A stretch of DNA of 64,000 bases from Heracleum sosnowskyi. Taxonomy: Eukaryota; Streptophyta; Magnoliopsida; Apiales; Apiaceae. The stretch spans positions 1,736,001 through 1,800,000 of the forward strand of contig JAUIZM010000019.1 of NCBI GenBank assembly GCA_030848705.1, given 5' to 3'. The translations under genes and the position numbers were made by a program. Below, piece by piece: positions 42,801 through 55,526 of the stretch (positions are counted from its first letter, which is position 1; each line of letters opens with the position of its first letter). The notes below the pieces were generated by a model. That model made no database searches. It was not told the origin of the DNA and was given only the letters and a program-made list of their open reading frames with translations.

Positions 42801-44651
42801 CCCAAGGATTGCTTCCCACTACCAAGGATTGACACTTTGATAGATGCTACTACAGGGCATGAGATGCTGAGCTTCATGGACGGTTTCAGTGGTTACAACC
42901 AAATCAAGATGCACAAGGATGACACAGCCAAGGTATCATTCATTACTGATTTTGGGGTCTTTTGCTACCTTGTCATGGCTTTTGGACTAAAGAATGCAGG
43001 GGCGACTTATCAATGCCTAGTTAACAAGATCTTTGCCCACTTGATTGGGAAAACCATGGAGGTCTACGTTGATGACATGCTCGTTAAGAGTTTGTTTAAA
43101 GACGACCACATCCAGCATCTGAAGGAAGCATTTGAAGTGCTGAGGCACCATAAGATGATGCTAAATCCTGCCAAGTGTGCTTTTGGAGTAGGATCAGGAA
43201 AGTTCTTGGGTCTCATGGTCTCTAAGAGGGGCATTGAAGCTAACCCTGACAAGATCAAAGCTATCCTCGACATGGAGCCTCCTCGTTCCGTTAAGGACGT
43301 TCAGAGGTTGACTGGAAGAGTTGTAGCCTTAGGAAGATTTATATCAAAGTCTGGGGACAAATGCTTATCGTTTTTCAAAGCCCTGAAGAAGGTCAAGGAT
43401 TTTGAGTGGACAGCTGAGAGTCAAGAGGCTTTTGAAAAGCTCAAGAAGTACATGGCTGAGGCCCCGTTGCTGGCCAAACCAAGCCCGGAAGATACTCTTT
43501 ATCTCTACTTGGCAGCCTCCGATCAAGCTCTCGGTGCTGTCCTTGTAAGGGAGGAACGAAAGGTTCAGAAACCAGTCTACTATGTAAGCAAAATTTTGCA
43601 TGGGGCAGAATTGAATTATTCTGTTATTGAGAAGTTCGCTTTGGCACTAATCACGGCCTCAAGGAAGCTACGCCCTTACTTTCAGGCGCACAAAATTGAA
43701 GTCCTGACGGACCAACCCTTGAGAAGCATTCTACATAGTCCAAAAGCCAGTGGAAGGCTAATTAAATGGGCAGTTGAGCTAGGAGAGTTCGACATCAAGT
43801 ATAAGCCTCGAACAACCATTAAGGCTCAGGCATTGGCTGACTTCGTGGTTGAATGTACCATTGTCAACCAAGAAGTCGGGGGGCAAGAGGTAGTACCCCA
43901 TGAGGCACTTGAAGTTGAAAATAAGGATGAAGAGCTTGATCTGAAAGAACGTTGGATACTCTATTTTGATGGAGCATCAAAAACAAAGTCAAGTGGGGCA
44001 GGCTTAGTTTTGCAAAGCCCTGATGGGTTTACAATTGAGTACGCTTTGAAGTTGGACTTCCCTACGACCAACAATGAAGCTGAGTATGAGGCCTTGATAG
44101 CTGGTTTAGGCTTGGCTAGAATTCTGAGGGTCAAGAACCTAAAGGTATGTGGAGATTCAAGGTTGGTTGTCTCGCAAGTTAATGGTGAGTTTGAAACCAG
44201 GGATGATAAAGGAATAAGGAGGTATACTTACCGAATTTGGGTTCCAAATGTTCGAGAACTAAAAGACGAGATTTTACACGAGAGTCACAGTTCAAGGTAT
44301 TCAATTCACCCAGGAAGCACCAAGATGTATGGAGATTTGAAAGAATACTACTGGTGGCCTAACATGAAAAAGGACGTAGCAGAGTGGGTAAGCAGATGCT
44401 TGACCTGCCAACGAGCGAAAGCAGAACACCAGAGACCCAGTGGACTTTTACGACCCCTAGAGATTCCCGAATGGAAATGGGAACACCTAGCCATGGACTT
44501 CGTAGTAGGTTTACCAAGGACCAAGGCCAATCATGACGCCATATGGGTAATCATAGACAGACTGACGAAGTCAGCACACTTTCTTCTGATCAATGAAAGG
44601 TACACTGTCGACAGACTAGTGGATATTTACTTGAAAGAAATAGTGGTGTGA
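39900..44651 (+). CDS. Chimeric Tat/chromovirus polyprotein ORF, 1583 codons
   Basis: Residues 1-1433 (39900-44200) are Tat. They comprise an N-terminal Thr/Pro-rich region with TEMVSQPLG-type repeats; a gag domain (FRDLSTAFINQFI, QGKNETLRDYLKRF); a knuckle-like CRYHKDSGHDTDDC; a protease with VDNGASVDVL; RT with CIDFTDLNDACPKD and the YVDDMLVKS active site; RNase H (YLAASDQALGAVL); and archaeal-type RNase H (YFDGAS, NEAEYEAL, GDSRLV). At 44200/44201 the frame passes straight into chromovirus sequence (DDKGIRRYTYRIW), giving the integrase zinc finger and first half of the core (MDFVVGLP) before the TGA at 44649 shared with Gypsy-2. No stop or frameshift lies in the Tat part. Whether it is expressed is unknown; the core D-D-E is not complete in this ORF. 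Confidence 0.85.
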   Translation: MAITRRTATATGSTVTTTVPITTEPGSLPLTTEMVSQPLGSLPLTTEMVSQPLGTLPITTEVVSQPQGTNPEASIPQNETNPLQMVVSLLDRNLPRGAQISTTVLPISTNPAYGLPNYPPETGGSGHAPIIHEPYEPPYIRGLGPVPEARYLDYSGPYSDDYSSDEGRDRAPRRRRASKEPLGRRNRGATTRAPMTAMKRIRVHEAEIQKLKKNIEIEQQRRQTQPSNQGAGDVPIIDLRTPSRRQEGARAPRTEIPKSDPRVLTQLGDPDDPIPPFTEEVMDAHVSRKFKMPTIKAYDGTGDPATHVRTFSNALLLQPVTDALKCRAFPQTLAGMAQRWYSRLPPNSISCFRDLSTAFINQFISGRVHEKSSASLMNLTQGKNETLRDYLKRFTKETLNIPDLDNKVAMIALQQGTTDVFFKMSLAKNPPESMVELQQRAGKYIKAEERMKKTDTPTLGGGNNGGSKKRKTEQEYDVEDKYPRTIRDSDSAPRKNNPGTKFTEYARLNAPRSQILYDIEKDRDFRWPKPIRGDPEKRDKNKYCRYHKDSGHDTDDCRQLKDEIEFLIRKGKLNKFTRDEDRNPPRRDYDRRDGDRDQGRNPQPRGPVINMISGGPTAAGTTRNSRKAYAREVMHIVGEAPKRAKTEMSIGFDDSDLEGVKFPHDDPLVIAPVIGNNEVKRVLVDNGASVDVLFHDTFLKMGYNDSQFIPSNMPIYGFNGVESKVEGTIQLPMTIGKELKEVTQMLNFVVIKASSTYNAILGRTGLHAFKAVASTYHLKVKFPTRSGVGEERGDQKTARSCYVAALRPDGVGGQVLPIEDMDVREDEDHRGKPAEDLVPVPLDPLKPEKVTYIGALLKEPLKGELITFLQENSDVFAWTAADMPGIDPQLITHKLNVDPKRRAIQQKKRNFAPERQEAIKQEVEKLLEAGFIEEIQFPEWLANPVMVKKANGKWRMCIDFTDLNDACPKDCFPLPRIDTLIDATTGHEMLSFMDGFSGYNQIKMHKDDTAKVSFITDFGVFCYLVMAFGLKNAGATYQCLVNKIFAHLIGKTMEVYVDDMLVKSLFKDDHIQHLKEAFEVLRHHKMMLNPAKCAFGVGSGKFLGLMVSKRGIEANPDKIKAILDMEPPRSVKDVQRLTGRVVALGRFISKSGDKCLSFFKALKKVKDFEWTAESQEAFEKLKKYMAEAPLLAKPSPEDTLYLYLAASDQALGAVLVREERKVQKPVYYVSKILHGAELNYSVIEKFALALITASRKLRPYFQAHKIEVLTDQPLRSILHSPKASGRLIKWAVELGEFDIKYKPRTTIKAQALADFVVECTIVNQEVGGQEVVPHEALEVENKDEELDLKERWILYFDGASKTKSSGAGLVLQSPDGFTIEYALKLDFPTTNNEAEYEALIAGLGLARILRVKNLKVCGDSRLVVSQVNGEFETRDDKGIRRYTYRIWVPNVRELKDEILHESHSSRYSIHPGSTKMYGDLKEYYWWPNMKKDVAEWVSRCLTCQRAKAEHQRPSGLLRPLEIPEWKWEHLAMDFVVGLPRTKANHDAIWVIIDRLTKSAHFLLINERYTVDRLVDIYLKEIVV

Positions 44652-45362
44652 CACGGAGTCCCAGTCGCCATAGTATCTGACCGAGATCCCAGATTTAACT
44701 CCAGATTTTGGAGAAGCTTCCAAGAATGTGTAGGAACCCGGTTGAACATGAGTACTGCCTATCACCCGCAAACAGACGGGCAAAGTGAAAGGACCATCCA
44801 AACTCTAGAGGATATGTTAAGAGTCTGTGCTATAGACTTTAAAGGAAGTTGGGACGATCACCTACCCCTGATTGAGTTTTCCTACAACAATAGTTTTCAT
44901 GCAAGCATAGGAATGCCGCCTTACGAGGCCCTTTATGGAAGAAGATGCCGATCTCCCTTGTATTGGGATGAAGTTGGAGAGAGAAAGATGCTTGGGCCCG
45001 AAGTGGTCCAACGGACTAAGGACATAGTAGATCTAATCAGAGGACGGCTGGTAGCAGCCCAAGATAGACAAAAGAAGTATGCTGATTTGGCCCGGAAAGA
45101 TAAGGAATATGAAGTGGGAGACCTAGTGTTCTTAAAGGTATCTCCTTGGAAAGGTTTGATGAGGTTTGGAAAGAAAGGAAAGCTGAGTCCTAGATACATT
45201 GGACCATTTGAGATCTTAAGACGTATTTGGAAGTTAGCATATGAGCTAGCACTGCCCCCAAACCTGCAACAAGTGCATAATGTGTTTCATGTTTCAATGC
45301 TGAGGAAATACAACCCGGATGCTAAGCACATAGTGGAATACGAACACGTTTTCGAAACCTAT
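44201..45362 (+). pseudogene. Gypsy-2 integrase region, second copy
   Basis: Integrase joins element DNA to the host chromosome. The zinc finger and first Asp (MDFVVGLP) lie in the chimeric frame to 44651. After the TGA, the frame 44742-45419 holds the second part with QSERTIQTLED; the middle Asp box VSDRDPRF lies between. The frameshift seen at 22120 in unit 1 is absent here (CQRAKAEHQRP is continuous), so that lesion arose after the duplication. The same loss of the pol C-terminus as in Gypsy-2 follows. Confidence 0.9.
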
Positions 45363-47444
45363 ACTAACCCTACCTCACCACCAGGCAAGCTTTCGAAACC
45401 TATACTACTGTTGTTGTGATAATAACTGTTTTCATATACGATATGCAAATGCGATATATAAATTGCATGCTTGTTTTCGAACTGCTATATATAGCGATAC
45501 TCGAGGTTATGACTTGATGTTGGGGCTTATAAGTTAGATATGAGATATCAGCTATAAGCCATGTTTTTATAAATGCCCTAGGATAAGGGCGGGTGATTTT
45601 CTTTAGATCAGAAGTAATTATATTTTCTGTATATATTAAAGGTTATTTTCCGATAAAGATATCGGGCAACTGTTATTCAATCCTTATTTATTTAATGAAT
45701 ACTATTTTTGAATATTCATTTGAGGTTTATTTATTTAATGAATATTATTTTTAATATTCATTTAATCCTTATTTATTTAATGAATATTATTTTTGAATAT
45801 TCATTTAATCATTATATATTTAATGGGTATTATTTTTGAATATTCATTTAATCATTATTTACTTAATGAATAATATTTTCGAATATTCGTTCAAGGTTTA
45901 CTTATTTAATAAATATTATTCGATTATTTATTAAATACTTTTAACACGTTTTAAAAATGAGAAATGTTATTTAAAGTATCCTCGACCTTCAATAATTATG
46001 AAGGATACTCTAAACTATATCATTAATTATTTTAAATCAAAAAGAGGTTCCCAAAACACTGTTTTTCCCATTTAAATCTGTCTTTTAAGAGGATTTAAAT
46101 GCTCGCTCAACTATCAAAAATATGGGAAACCTGATTTAAGTGACTGCTACTCTTTTTAAACTCTCAACTCAAAACTGTCAAGGGACAGATATTTTCTCGG
46201 AGCAATTTAATTGCTGCAAGTCAAATGTTGTGTTACCACCTCAACGATCGAGGGGTAAATTGATGGAACAAGTCGATATCCATTAACAAGCATCGCTTGG
46301 GAAATATTGGAGAATCTTCCTTTCCAACCTAGATATAACTACTTAGTGGAGTCGTATCAACAAGTATTACACTTGGGGAAAGGAGGACGATCTTTACGTT
46401 TCAGAGTCATGGATTTCATCCGAACTAAGAGCAAGTGTAAGAGGTCGAGTCGCGCTGATCCATCATTTTATTGCCCCAAATGGGCCGGGGAGATCCAGAA
46501 AGGCGGTAGACAAATGTCAGGCTGTCGTGTTCTTCCATCTACATGTAGAAAACCCTTTTTAGTTGTACCACCTGCTACTGATCATAGTAAGGTTGGACAA
46601 CTGGCGCGGAGATTACTCCAGTATTAGTTCATCATCCAACGTGGATAATTCTGCAACATGTATTGAAAGGGACTAAAGGGTAGCCCCCTTAGTACAGGTT
46701 TACCGATCATGTTGGCAGAGGGTCGAAAAGTGTTAACAAATTGAAGTTACAATAAATCCTTGCAACTTCGTCTTTTATTTTATGAGTTATGACTCTGAGA
46801 AAACTTTACTCAGATTATATATGCATAAGTGGATTTTGGGTTACGGAAACATTATTTTAATTTTCCTTGTAACTTCATCTTTTATATTATACTAGTCTCT
46901 TATCCGTTTAAGGCATAACATGTGGCTACAAAAATATCTTTGAACTGTTATATACTGATAATTTGTTATAAACTATTTTGGTGGGCTCTATTTCTTACCC
47001 TTGCTTTATTTATTTATATCACAACAACAGCTAGAACAGATGGCCCGCAACAGGCACACTCTGCGCAAACAGGTAGCAGCCGTCAGATATTTACCCGCTG
47101 AGGTCGTAGCCGCCATAGCTGAGGTAGTAGTAACCAGCAGTCTAAGCTACAACTTTTATGTATCAGACTTACTTATATTTATGATTAATGTAAGCAACGG
47201 CAAGAACTATTAAGTGTACTCTGTAATCTTTTGTGTTTGTAATAACTTATAACTTGTGGATCCTATAACTAGATACTTATTCCAATTTCATCTCTGGGAC
47301 TATAACAAGTTGTGTGTGTGTGTGGTGTTGTTATTGTGGGGTCACAGCATGCAGTTTAATTGTTTTGATTCAAGTGCAAGTATTATTGATGGGAATTGAG
47401 ACCGTAACGACCGGATTCCCGACCCCGGATCTGGGGCTGTTACA
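45363..47444 (+). repeat. Gypsy-2 3' LTR, truncated, second copy
   Basis: Matches 23061-25142 with few base changes. Same filler at its start, same GGGGCTGTTACA end, followed by ATTGT at 47445-47449. Confidence 0.9.
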
Positions 47445-49714
47445 ATTGTCATAGGCTGTGGGTACAAGGATGATAGATCCCTCTGTTGATGTTGAACAAC
47501 CCTCTTCAGTTGAAACCCTTCGCTCAAAAAGGACTTCATCTTCCAGTGTCGTTCCTTCCTTGCCCTTATCAGTTGTGGTTCTGAAACATTCACAGATCTT
47601 CAGTTTGAATGTTGAGCTTGTTGCTTCTGTTCTCTCCTCTTCTTTCAAATCTTGGTTGGAGATGACACATCTCTTGTTTCTGTCTCCCCTTCTTTACTGA
47701 TAATCTTTGCATCCTGAATAGCCTCAAGATTTGAGCATTCAAGAGTACTTAACAGGGTGCTAAGATTTAGATCTTTGGATTCAGGGGTATTGATGATAGA
47801 TACAGAGATATGCTTCCATTTTCTGGGTAAAGAGTTTGCGAACTCCAACTTTGAGTCTTTGTTCGACAACTCATTCCCGGCTTTTTCATTCTCACCTCTC
47901 TCCATGGTTGCAGTTGCTTTTGATCTTTAAACTTCTTGTATGTTAGAAGCTTGCTTTGATACCAATTGTTATTCCCAGAACAATGCAACCTAGATTGTAG
48001 AATGGGGGGTTGAATACAATCTAGTTAATTTTACAAAACTTTTTCAAACCTTTTACAGTATGAATATATGTGTTGGTAAATTAACTAAGAATTGAGACAA
48101 GCCATGAACATAAATGAATTCTTCGAGTTAAAAAGAAATGCAAGAGACAAGCAGACTTTTTAAAATTTTCAGGTGGGTTTCTCGGAAAAAGCTCACCTAA
48201 GGTGTATATTGAAGAATTCTCTGGTTTTGTTTTTCAACAAACTCCATATGCTTACATAGATGATGGAAGGGAGCCTAAGAGTTTTTACATTCAGCTTTGT
48301 GCTCTCTCCACATGCTTTTCTATGTACTCCACACAGTCTTATATACATCGACTGTGTGTTACAAACAAAACCTACAACATAATAAAATATTACATTTTGG
48401 TTCTGCTTGATCACATGCTCGTCTCAGAAGCTATCCTATTCGGGAAATGCCTTGGCTGGCATCACATATAAACTTGTATATTCCCAAATGGTGCTTTCTG
48501 ATTGAGTGTGCTTGAGTGTGCTGCTCTCTTCAAAAATTACTAAGTCCATGCAATTTACCTAGCTTCCAAGCCCATGTGACATCTGCATGAAAGAGACCTC
48601 TCCTTGGTTACCCGACTGTCAAGTCACTATCAGCTGAGATAAGTGAACTTGTAATATTCAAATAGGTCTTCATGCTTGTCAAGCCTTTCCTTTGTGTCCA
48701 GTTAGAAGTTAAACTTCTAGGTAGCTGCCTTAACTCTTATTTATCCATCGAGATGTAAAAGACAATAGATGACTTCACATTTTACTTGTAGGAATTTGAG
48801 CCTTCGAATATTTAAAATTTTGACTCCCTATTCCATACATTTTTTGTATCATTATCCAGCATCTTTTAGTCACGGGTGTGTAATGATGATCTCTGAGACT
48901 GTCCTCCATTCAACCTGCTAAATAAAGGAAACCTTCAAAAGATTCTGTTACATAGATTTGTTTTCCATGTTGAATGAGATGAACATTAGTAGGCATATTA
49001 ATTCCATATCCGTAGACTACCATTTTACGTCAAGTATCAGTAGAAAGGTAATCTTAGAATATCTGTAGAAGTAATATTCCATAATTGTATCCATAGATTA
49101 GACATGACATTCTTGACTGCATCCATAGATAGACCATGACCTCCTTCACCACATCCATAGATAAAACATGACATCCTTAGCTGTTTCTGATGATCAACTT
49201 CCTTCAGCTTTTATCCGTAGATATGATGTCCCCAACTTTTATCCGTAGATGAGATACGATGTTCCTAGCTTCTATCCGTTGATGAGATAAGATGTTCTCA
49301 GCTTCTATCCGTTGATGGAATATGATGTTTTCAGCTTGTATCCGTAGATGAAATAAGACTTCATAGCATGATCCGTAGAAAGGATACTCTTAGCTTCATA
49401 TTTAGATAAAACACCTTGTCATCTTTATTGATTCACCATTACTGAGTTGATTAGGCAGACTTACCACTGAAACACTTGGTGCTTGATTAGACGTCCATTG
49501 GCTTGCTTCTGAATTGCTTCCCAACTTGATGACAGAATATCCTCCAATCATTTGGTGTGGCTTTTAGACCTTGGATAGATAAAATGCCTTCCAGTTAGCT
49601 TCCTGATTTATCAGCTTCTGTGAACTAGCTTTCTGACAATCAGCTTGAGTGTCAAGATCAAATTCTTGTCTTGAGCATTTTGTTATCATCATTCCAAATG
49701 AGTCAACCCTAACA
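47445..49714 (-). mobile_element. Copia-B, right part, second copy
   Basis: Partial gag (47905-47445, minus), primer-binding site (47965-47953) and LTR (47967-49714), equivalent to 25143-27411. The gag frames resemble unit 1; here CGCTCAAAAAGG keeps a frame open where unit 1 has CGCTAAAAAAGG, a minus-strand stop change. The 33-bp array is at 49007-49394. Confidence 0.85.
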
Positions 49715-50917
49715 ATCTGTTTCTTCCCCTCTGCTTTAGAAGTTCCAGCTTGACTATCTTCTTTTTTCTTGAAATTTGGGGTTTTTTCACATCAAGAACA
49801 AGAGTGACCGAAAGCCCTACAAAAGCTACAAGACAAATGCACCATAGAGTACTCAATTACCACCCTTTCTCTAGCATTGGAGTTATCTTTCTCATTCATA
49901 ATTGCTTTGGGACATATAGTTCCATATTTTAGTTCTACAAGTACCCCAACATATTTCATTGGATTCAAAAGAAACGTTTGTTTGTCAAGGTTGAGATGCT
50001 TGCCCACTGCCTTAGTAATGTTACCCAAACCTTCCCAGCTCTGAAGGGAAAGTGGAACATCCACCAAACGATCCAAGTAGAGACAAAAGGAATAACATTC
50101 TTTTGAAATTGTGAACCATCAATCCAAGGGGCAAGGTAAATCCTTTTACCACCTATATTCACTGAATTTAGAGCTAAGACCTTTTGCATTTCTTCAATCT
50201 TGTCAAACTTGAAAATAAAGTACCCTTTTTAGTTATAGAACAGATTTTGCAGGCCCATATTTCCCTAAAGTTTCATAGTTTGTTCCTTAACATACTTGAA
50301 AGAGAAACTTCCTCTAACAAAATGACGAATGCAACTCGATCCCACTTCCTTCTAGCATTCTCAAGAAAACTACGGGGCACGTTTAGAGTAGAAGTACCAT
50401 CACCATTATCAACATTTGATTCAAAATCAAAATTAAATTGAGGTTGGTCGGTTAGCATTGTCTTGGACAATATTCAAAACCAAAATTAAATTGAGTTTGG
50501 TGGGTTAACATTATCTTAGACAATAGATTTCCATGAAAGTGGAAGAATACCACCACTAGAAGAAAGACTAACAGATTCCTCTACAGTAGAGTTAGTATTC
50601 GAAAATCGTAAAAATACCATTTGTAACATTAACATCATTTCTTAAGTCCTCAAGAGAAACGATAGTTCTAGGTTGTACAATACCATTGTCATCAAAATTT
50701 CTTCCATGTAAAGTGGACTAAAAATCGTTAAACTCGTTCATGGATAATCCTTTGGTTCTCAAAAAGGAACCAAACTCAAACATGGTTTTGTTAAGCCTCA
50801 ACATTTCAGGATGGTTATGAATTCCTGTCTCATCCTAGTGGCATCACCAGGTTGAGCGTCAAAGAGCAGGTCAGTATGTAAACTTTTGGAGTTCGCTAGA
50901 AAATTAGTTTCAGCCAT
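49715..50917 (-). pseudogene. DUF4283/zinc-knuckle relic, second copy
   Basis: Equivalent to 27412-28613. One extra base near 50029 (ACCCAAACC) joins a frame, so the segment reading LVDVPLSLQSWEGLGNITKA is continuous with VGVLVELKYG and CSFCRAFGHS here. This is closer to the ancestral reading than unit 1. Other breaks are shared. Confidence 0.65.
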
Positions 50918-53900
50918 TTGGGTTTGCAAAAACTAAATAGATCGGGAATAAAAGAACAGGGGTTTTGAAGAGGAAGGTGAGGGAAGTTGAAAGAGTAGGG
51001 GCGTGGTGCGAGTGGGATGGTTAAGGTAGTGAACGGAGAGAAAGAAATGTGGCGGGAAAAGTGAATGAGGTGTGTGAGAAATAAAATGTGTTTAAATTAT
51101 ATGGGCCGGAGAAATAAACAACACATACTACGAAGATTTCTCACGAACTTTGAAACTTTGGTCCCAATTTAAGGCCTTATTAAAGAATACATTAATGTAA
51201 AATACACACAACTCCGACTTGCTTTCAATCAACCATCAAGAAGATTCCATTTTAATATATCCTCTGTTGTTCTCTTTACAATTAGTCTATTCGACATCTA
51301 TTTGATTATCCTCTCAACCATACAAACTATAAAAATAATATAGTAACTTTTAAACCTTATTTCTCATATCCATAATTATGACATGCATGTCTTCTTGGTG
51401 TATAGAATTGACAACATCCAATATATTTATATCCACACATGTTACTTTTTTTGAGGATATTTTTCCATATTGGGATCATCACTCTAGAGCTCAGGATTAT
51501 TATATGTTCATCATCTATCACTTTAAAATTTTTCAAAATCTTGTTAAGATAATTCTTTTCCCTCGTTATCACCTCATATAACTCCCACAAAATCTCATCA
51601 AATACATTTGTCAAAATAATTACCTTCTCATGATATAAATCATTCACTACCTACCTCAAGCTTCATCCCATTCCACATCAAACTTAAATACTTAACTCAT
51701 CAAATCTAATTAATATCCACCTACATCACTATCAAGCTCATTTGCACACATGTTCCAAAAATGTTATTACCAATCCCCAACAAATCCACCAGGTCTTAGC
51801 ACAATTTACCGCACCAAACTAGATATCTTTTGAAAATCCTTTAAGTAACTGTCTTAAATTGATTTCATGCTTTTTAATATAAATTTTTACTTGCAAGTAA
51901 CATGTAAGAACATGTTTCGCCTATTATTGGACACAAAATTATTAGGTAATTGGAGTCATCACGGGAAGTATTGCCCTAATTACATAACGAGAGTCAGAAT
52001 GATTGTTTAATAGCTAAAGGTTGTAATCAAGAAAAATGAGTGCATGTTGATTAAATAGTTAATCTTGTTGAAAAATGTGCCATAATTCATGTTATTCTCT
52101 TTTCCATCTCCTCAAATTGGTCAGTCCATCAGCTCCATTAGCTCAATGTCTCAAATGTTGTCCAACATAGTTCTCTTAAACAAAAATGTCCTACGGCTGA
52201 ATTGCCTAGTTTCGTTGACTCCAAAACCCCTATTATGTTTTTAATTTTAAATAAAGTATTCATGGTGTACGACAATCCCTTCAAGAGATTCACTTTGCTT
52301 CTGTTGTGCATTGGATTTACTATATATTGGATTTACTATACAGATGCCGATGCACAAAATGTAAGGTATAATTATATTTTGAGATTAAGAATATTCTTTA
52401 AAATCTTATTTTATTACTTATAGATATAAATGAAGCTCTCTCACTGAATATTAGTAAGTTCATGTTTGTTTTAACTTCAACTCCAAGTTGAAAGATAGGG
52501 TTAGTGATAAGCATGATCTTTATCTTAATATTGTCCGTATATTCAAGTTATTTTGTATTGATTTGGATTGTTATTTAATAAATTATAATATTTTATTGTA
52601 GGAATCAAGGAGGTCTAATTAAATATGGATTGGAGCTTAAATGGCAAGAGTTGGAGATTAATTTGATTGAAATTTGGATTTTGTAGGCTGCTTGTGAAGT
52701 CTACATCGTTTAGGCCATAAACGGAATTTTAGAAGTCCAATTCACACCATTCAACAGCCCACGAAAATCTTATAAGAAGGGATTTATTTTATAAGTGGCC
52801 TTAGATATCAAAATCCAGCGAGTCATTCTAGAAACAGAGCCAAAAGTCAGTTATGAATTTCCTTTATTGAAATTCAATTCTGATTTGGAAACTCCTTGTA
52901 TTTGTCTTAAATAAATAAAAAAAGACTTTTTTTTGGATGTAATTAGATATAGATCAGACCTAATACCTAGAGATAGAGACAACGGAAGAGACAAGAAGCC
53001 GCACAAGGGACGAGGATAAGCCATCAATGGAGAAGATTTAAAGACATTCAATTGGCTTTGTTTTCTCTTATCTTTTATTTATCTTTTCTTATGAACATGT
53101 GTTGGTTGTTTTGGTATTGTTTTGATACTTTGATTATGAACTAAAATTATACGAGTTAAGATTTTTATGGAACCCTAGTATGGGATTGTTGATAGTTTGT
53201 AGTTTATTCGTTTAAGTGATTTTCATGTTTAATAATATTTGCTATTGTTTGGCCAACTATAGTAGATAGTTGAGTTAATTATAATACTAAGAGTGTTATA
53301 GTTAAGTGACACAATGCCTAAATGGTGCATGATTATATCTATTAATATTGATTTATGACGGTATATACATATATTATTACCTTGTATATCCGTGTGAAAT
53401 TGGTGTTTAATCGTATTCTTGAAATTAAATTGGCATAGACATACGTTGGTTTAGTTTCTAGAATCTATAACATAGTGATTTCGAGAGAAACCTATGACCG
53501 TTGAATTTCCGGTTAGTATACTGTGAATTTGTTTAGTATTACACTACTTTATTACCAACATGAACATATTAGCGGAAGTAATTATCTTGACTTAGCTTCT
53601 CGTATCTAAAACTCATCCAACTCTTTTCGCTAGTATAGTATTAGTTAGTTAATTTAGTTGTTAATTAATTAGTTTAATTAGAAAAACCAAAACTCAATTC
53701 TTGTGAGTCTACAACCGAATTGTTTGACATTGATTGTGATTTATACAACTAGATAGTCCTTGAGGAACTATATCTGGTATTTATTATTATATTAATTATT
53801 TGCGATTGTGTACACTTGCACATCTAGATTTTACGCAACAGTTAGGTTCAAATTAGAACATTTTTCTGATTTAGAACTTAGATATGTACCTAATCAATGG

Positions 53901-55526
53901 CTGATTTTTTATCGTTCTGCTACACTAAACATCATTCTATTGCAACACACAAATTGTTTCTTATATATTTTAAGATGTAATGTTCTTCTGGTGAACATTG
54001 AGTTTTTTTTACTAAATTACATGTGATTTTTGTAAAAGAAATTAAATCTTAGCATGCTATGATATTACTCTCATTTTCATAAAACTATAAACAAAAAATT
54101 AATATGGAAAAATATAGTTAATAATAAAAAGAGTATTATATTCTGTATAAGCACATAAATAAGTTCTAATGCATCTAGTTATAAGCGGTTATATCCACTT
54201 GTATAAATCTAATATTATTATTTAGATATTTAAATAAGGCTTCCTACAAAAAAGTTAGAAGTTAAATACTTGAGCTTCCAAGTTTAAAGTTTTCTTGTAT
54301 AAACCATATATTAGTTACAAATGAACCCTACTGTTGAGTTCTTGAAGTAAAACCGACTTTGATTCCGAGTTAGAGAAATATTAGTATAAGTCCATATACG
54401 ACATAAATGAAGTCTCATGGTTGAATCCTAGTGATTTGTTTTAGTTGGTTTAAAACCGTTTGTTTTATTTTGTCATTATTATTCCAAAGGTTTTATAGAT
54501 GACATAGACTTTTTAAAAAGTACTTCATGTTATTCAACTCAAAATATATTTTCCCCGTATATTCGGCCTTATAATATATGTTATTTATATATATTTTAAG
54601 TGCTTTCAATCATACCATTGTTATTTGTGCTTTAGTTTAACAAACATATATACTTAATTTACTGCATAAATATTCATACACAATGTGTTATTAATCCTCG
54701 AACAAGTAACTTACTACAACTCACATTTACTACAACTCACATTTATATATATTGTTGATCTATTTATATATTATGTTTGTCTTTGATCTATTCGTGTAAC
54801 ATACTAGTCTGAGTCTAGCCAAGCCTATGATCCAACACCCACAAAGTAGCAGACTACCCTAATCTACGCAACGAGTTGAGGGAAGGGAGAAGGTACGATT
54901 GGATCCACTATGCCAATAAAATCCAGATTTTCTTGTTCACAAGTAACAAATTTTTAAAAGACAAAGAACATTTAGAAATGCCAAGCTCTAAATTATAATA
55001 GGTAAAAAGTTATTCAACCCCCTTCTAACTTATTAATCCATTTTTTGGGCCTAACATAGTGGTTATTGTAAAAATTATTATAAAATAAGTATATTACATC
55101 TTCTTAATGTAGAAGATAATAATAATTTTACATCCATCAAAAGTTTTCTTTTTTAAACCCGTGTCCCCCAAACCTTCCTTTTTAAGCCTATTTTTAAAGA
55201 ACTTAAAAAAAATCGAAAAACGAAAAATAATCATTTTCGAGTTCTAAGCTTTTGTTGAGATCTATTTAGCTTTAAATATCTTTGAAATTCCTCCATTTGA
55301 AATTCTAGTTGAAGACCTTCCCTTGAACCAGTCGCGGAGCTCTCAACTGAGTTGTTTAGGTTCTTGAATTCCATGTCTAGTTGGGGGTTTAGGTTCGAAG
55401 GTTCTAAAATGTGGTGCGAGTTCATCTCTCTCGACCTGTTCAGGTTCATGTAATGATGTATTGTTAATTTTAAAGAACACATTACTTTTAAAGTTTGATT
55501 AAAATATATTATGCCTTACAATAGAA
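50918..55526. other. AT-rich stretch, second copy, no supported gene
   Basis: Copy of 28614-33235. Same unassigned minus-strand frame (51647-51357). Nothing further seen. Confidence 0.45.

Larger units (their letters stand above)
21900..44200. repeat. Tandem duplication, unit 1 (22.3 kb)
   Basis: Every segment from GGATGATAAAGG at 21900 recurs from 44201, initially at an offset of 22301-22304 and reaching 22076 by the window end because of indels. Unit 1 contains the 3' part of Gypsy-2, the right part of Copia-B, the DUF4283 relic, the Helitron, the AP2-like gene and the 5' part of the Tat element. Differences between units are few single bases and a handful of indels (by eye well under 2%). 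Confidence 0.9.
39354..44200 (+). mobile_element. Tat-type Ty3/gypsy element, 5' part (unit 1)
   Basis: 5' LTR, primer-binding site and a gag-protease-RT-RNase H-aRNase H ORF. Known: a second, archaeal-type RNase H after the ordinary one marks the Tat clade (Retand/Ogre relatives). The element is cut at 44200 by the duplication junction; its integrase and 3' LTR would be in the continuation of unit 2 beyond the window. Confidence 0.85.

Noticed and set aside
39900..44651. The 1583-codon frame read as one natural novel protein
   Set aside because: Its halves belong to two gypsy clades and the switch falls exactly on the duplication junction.
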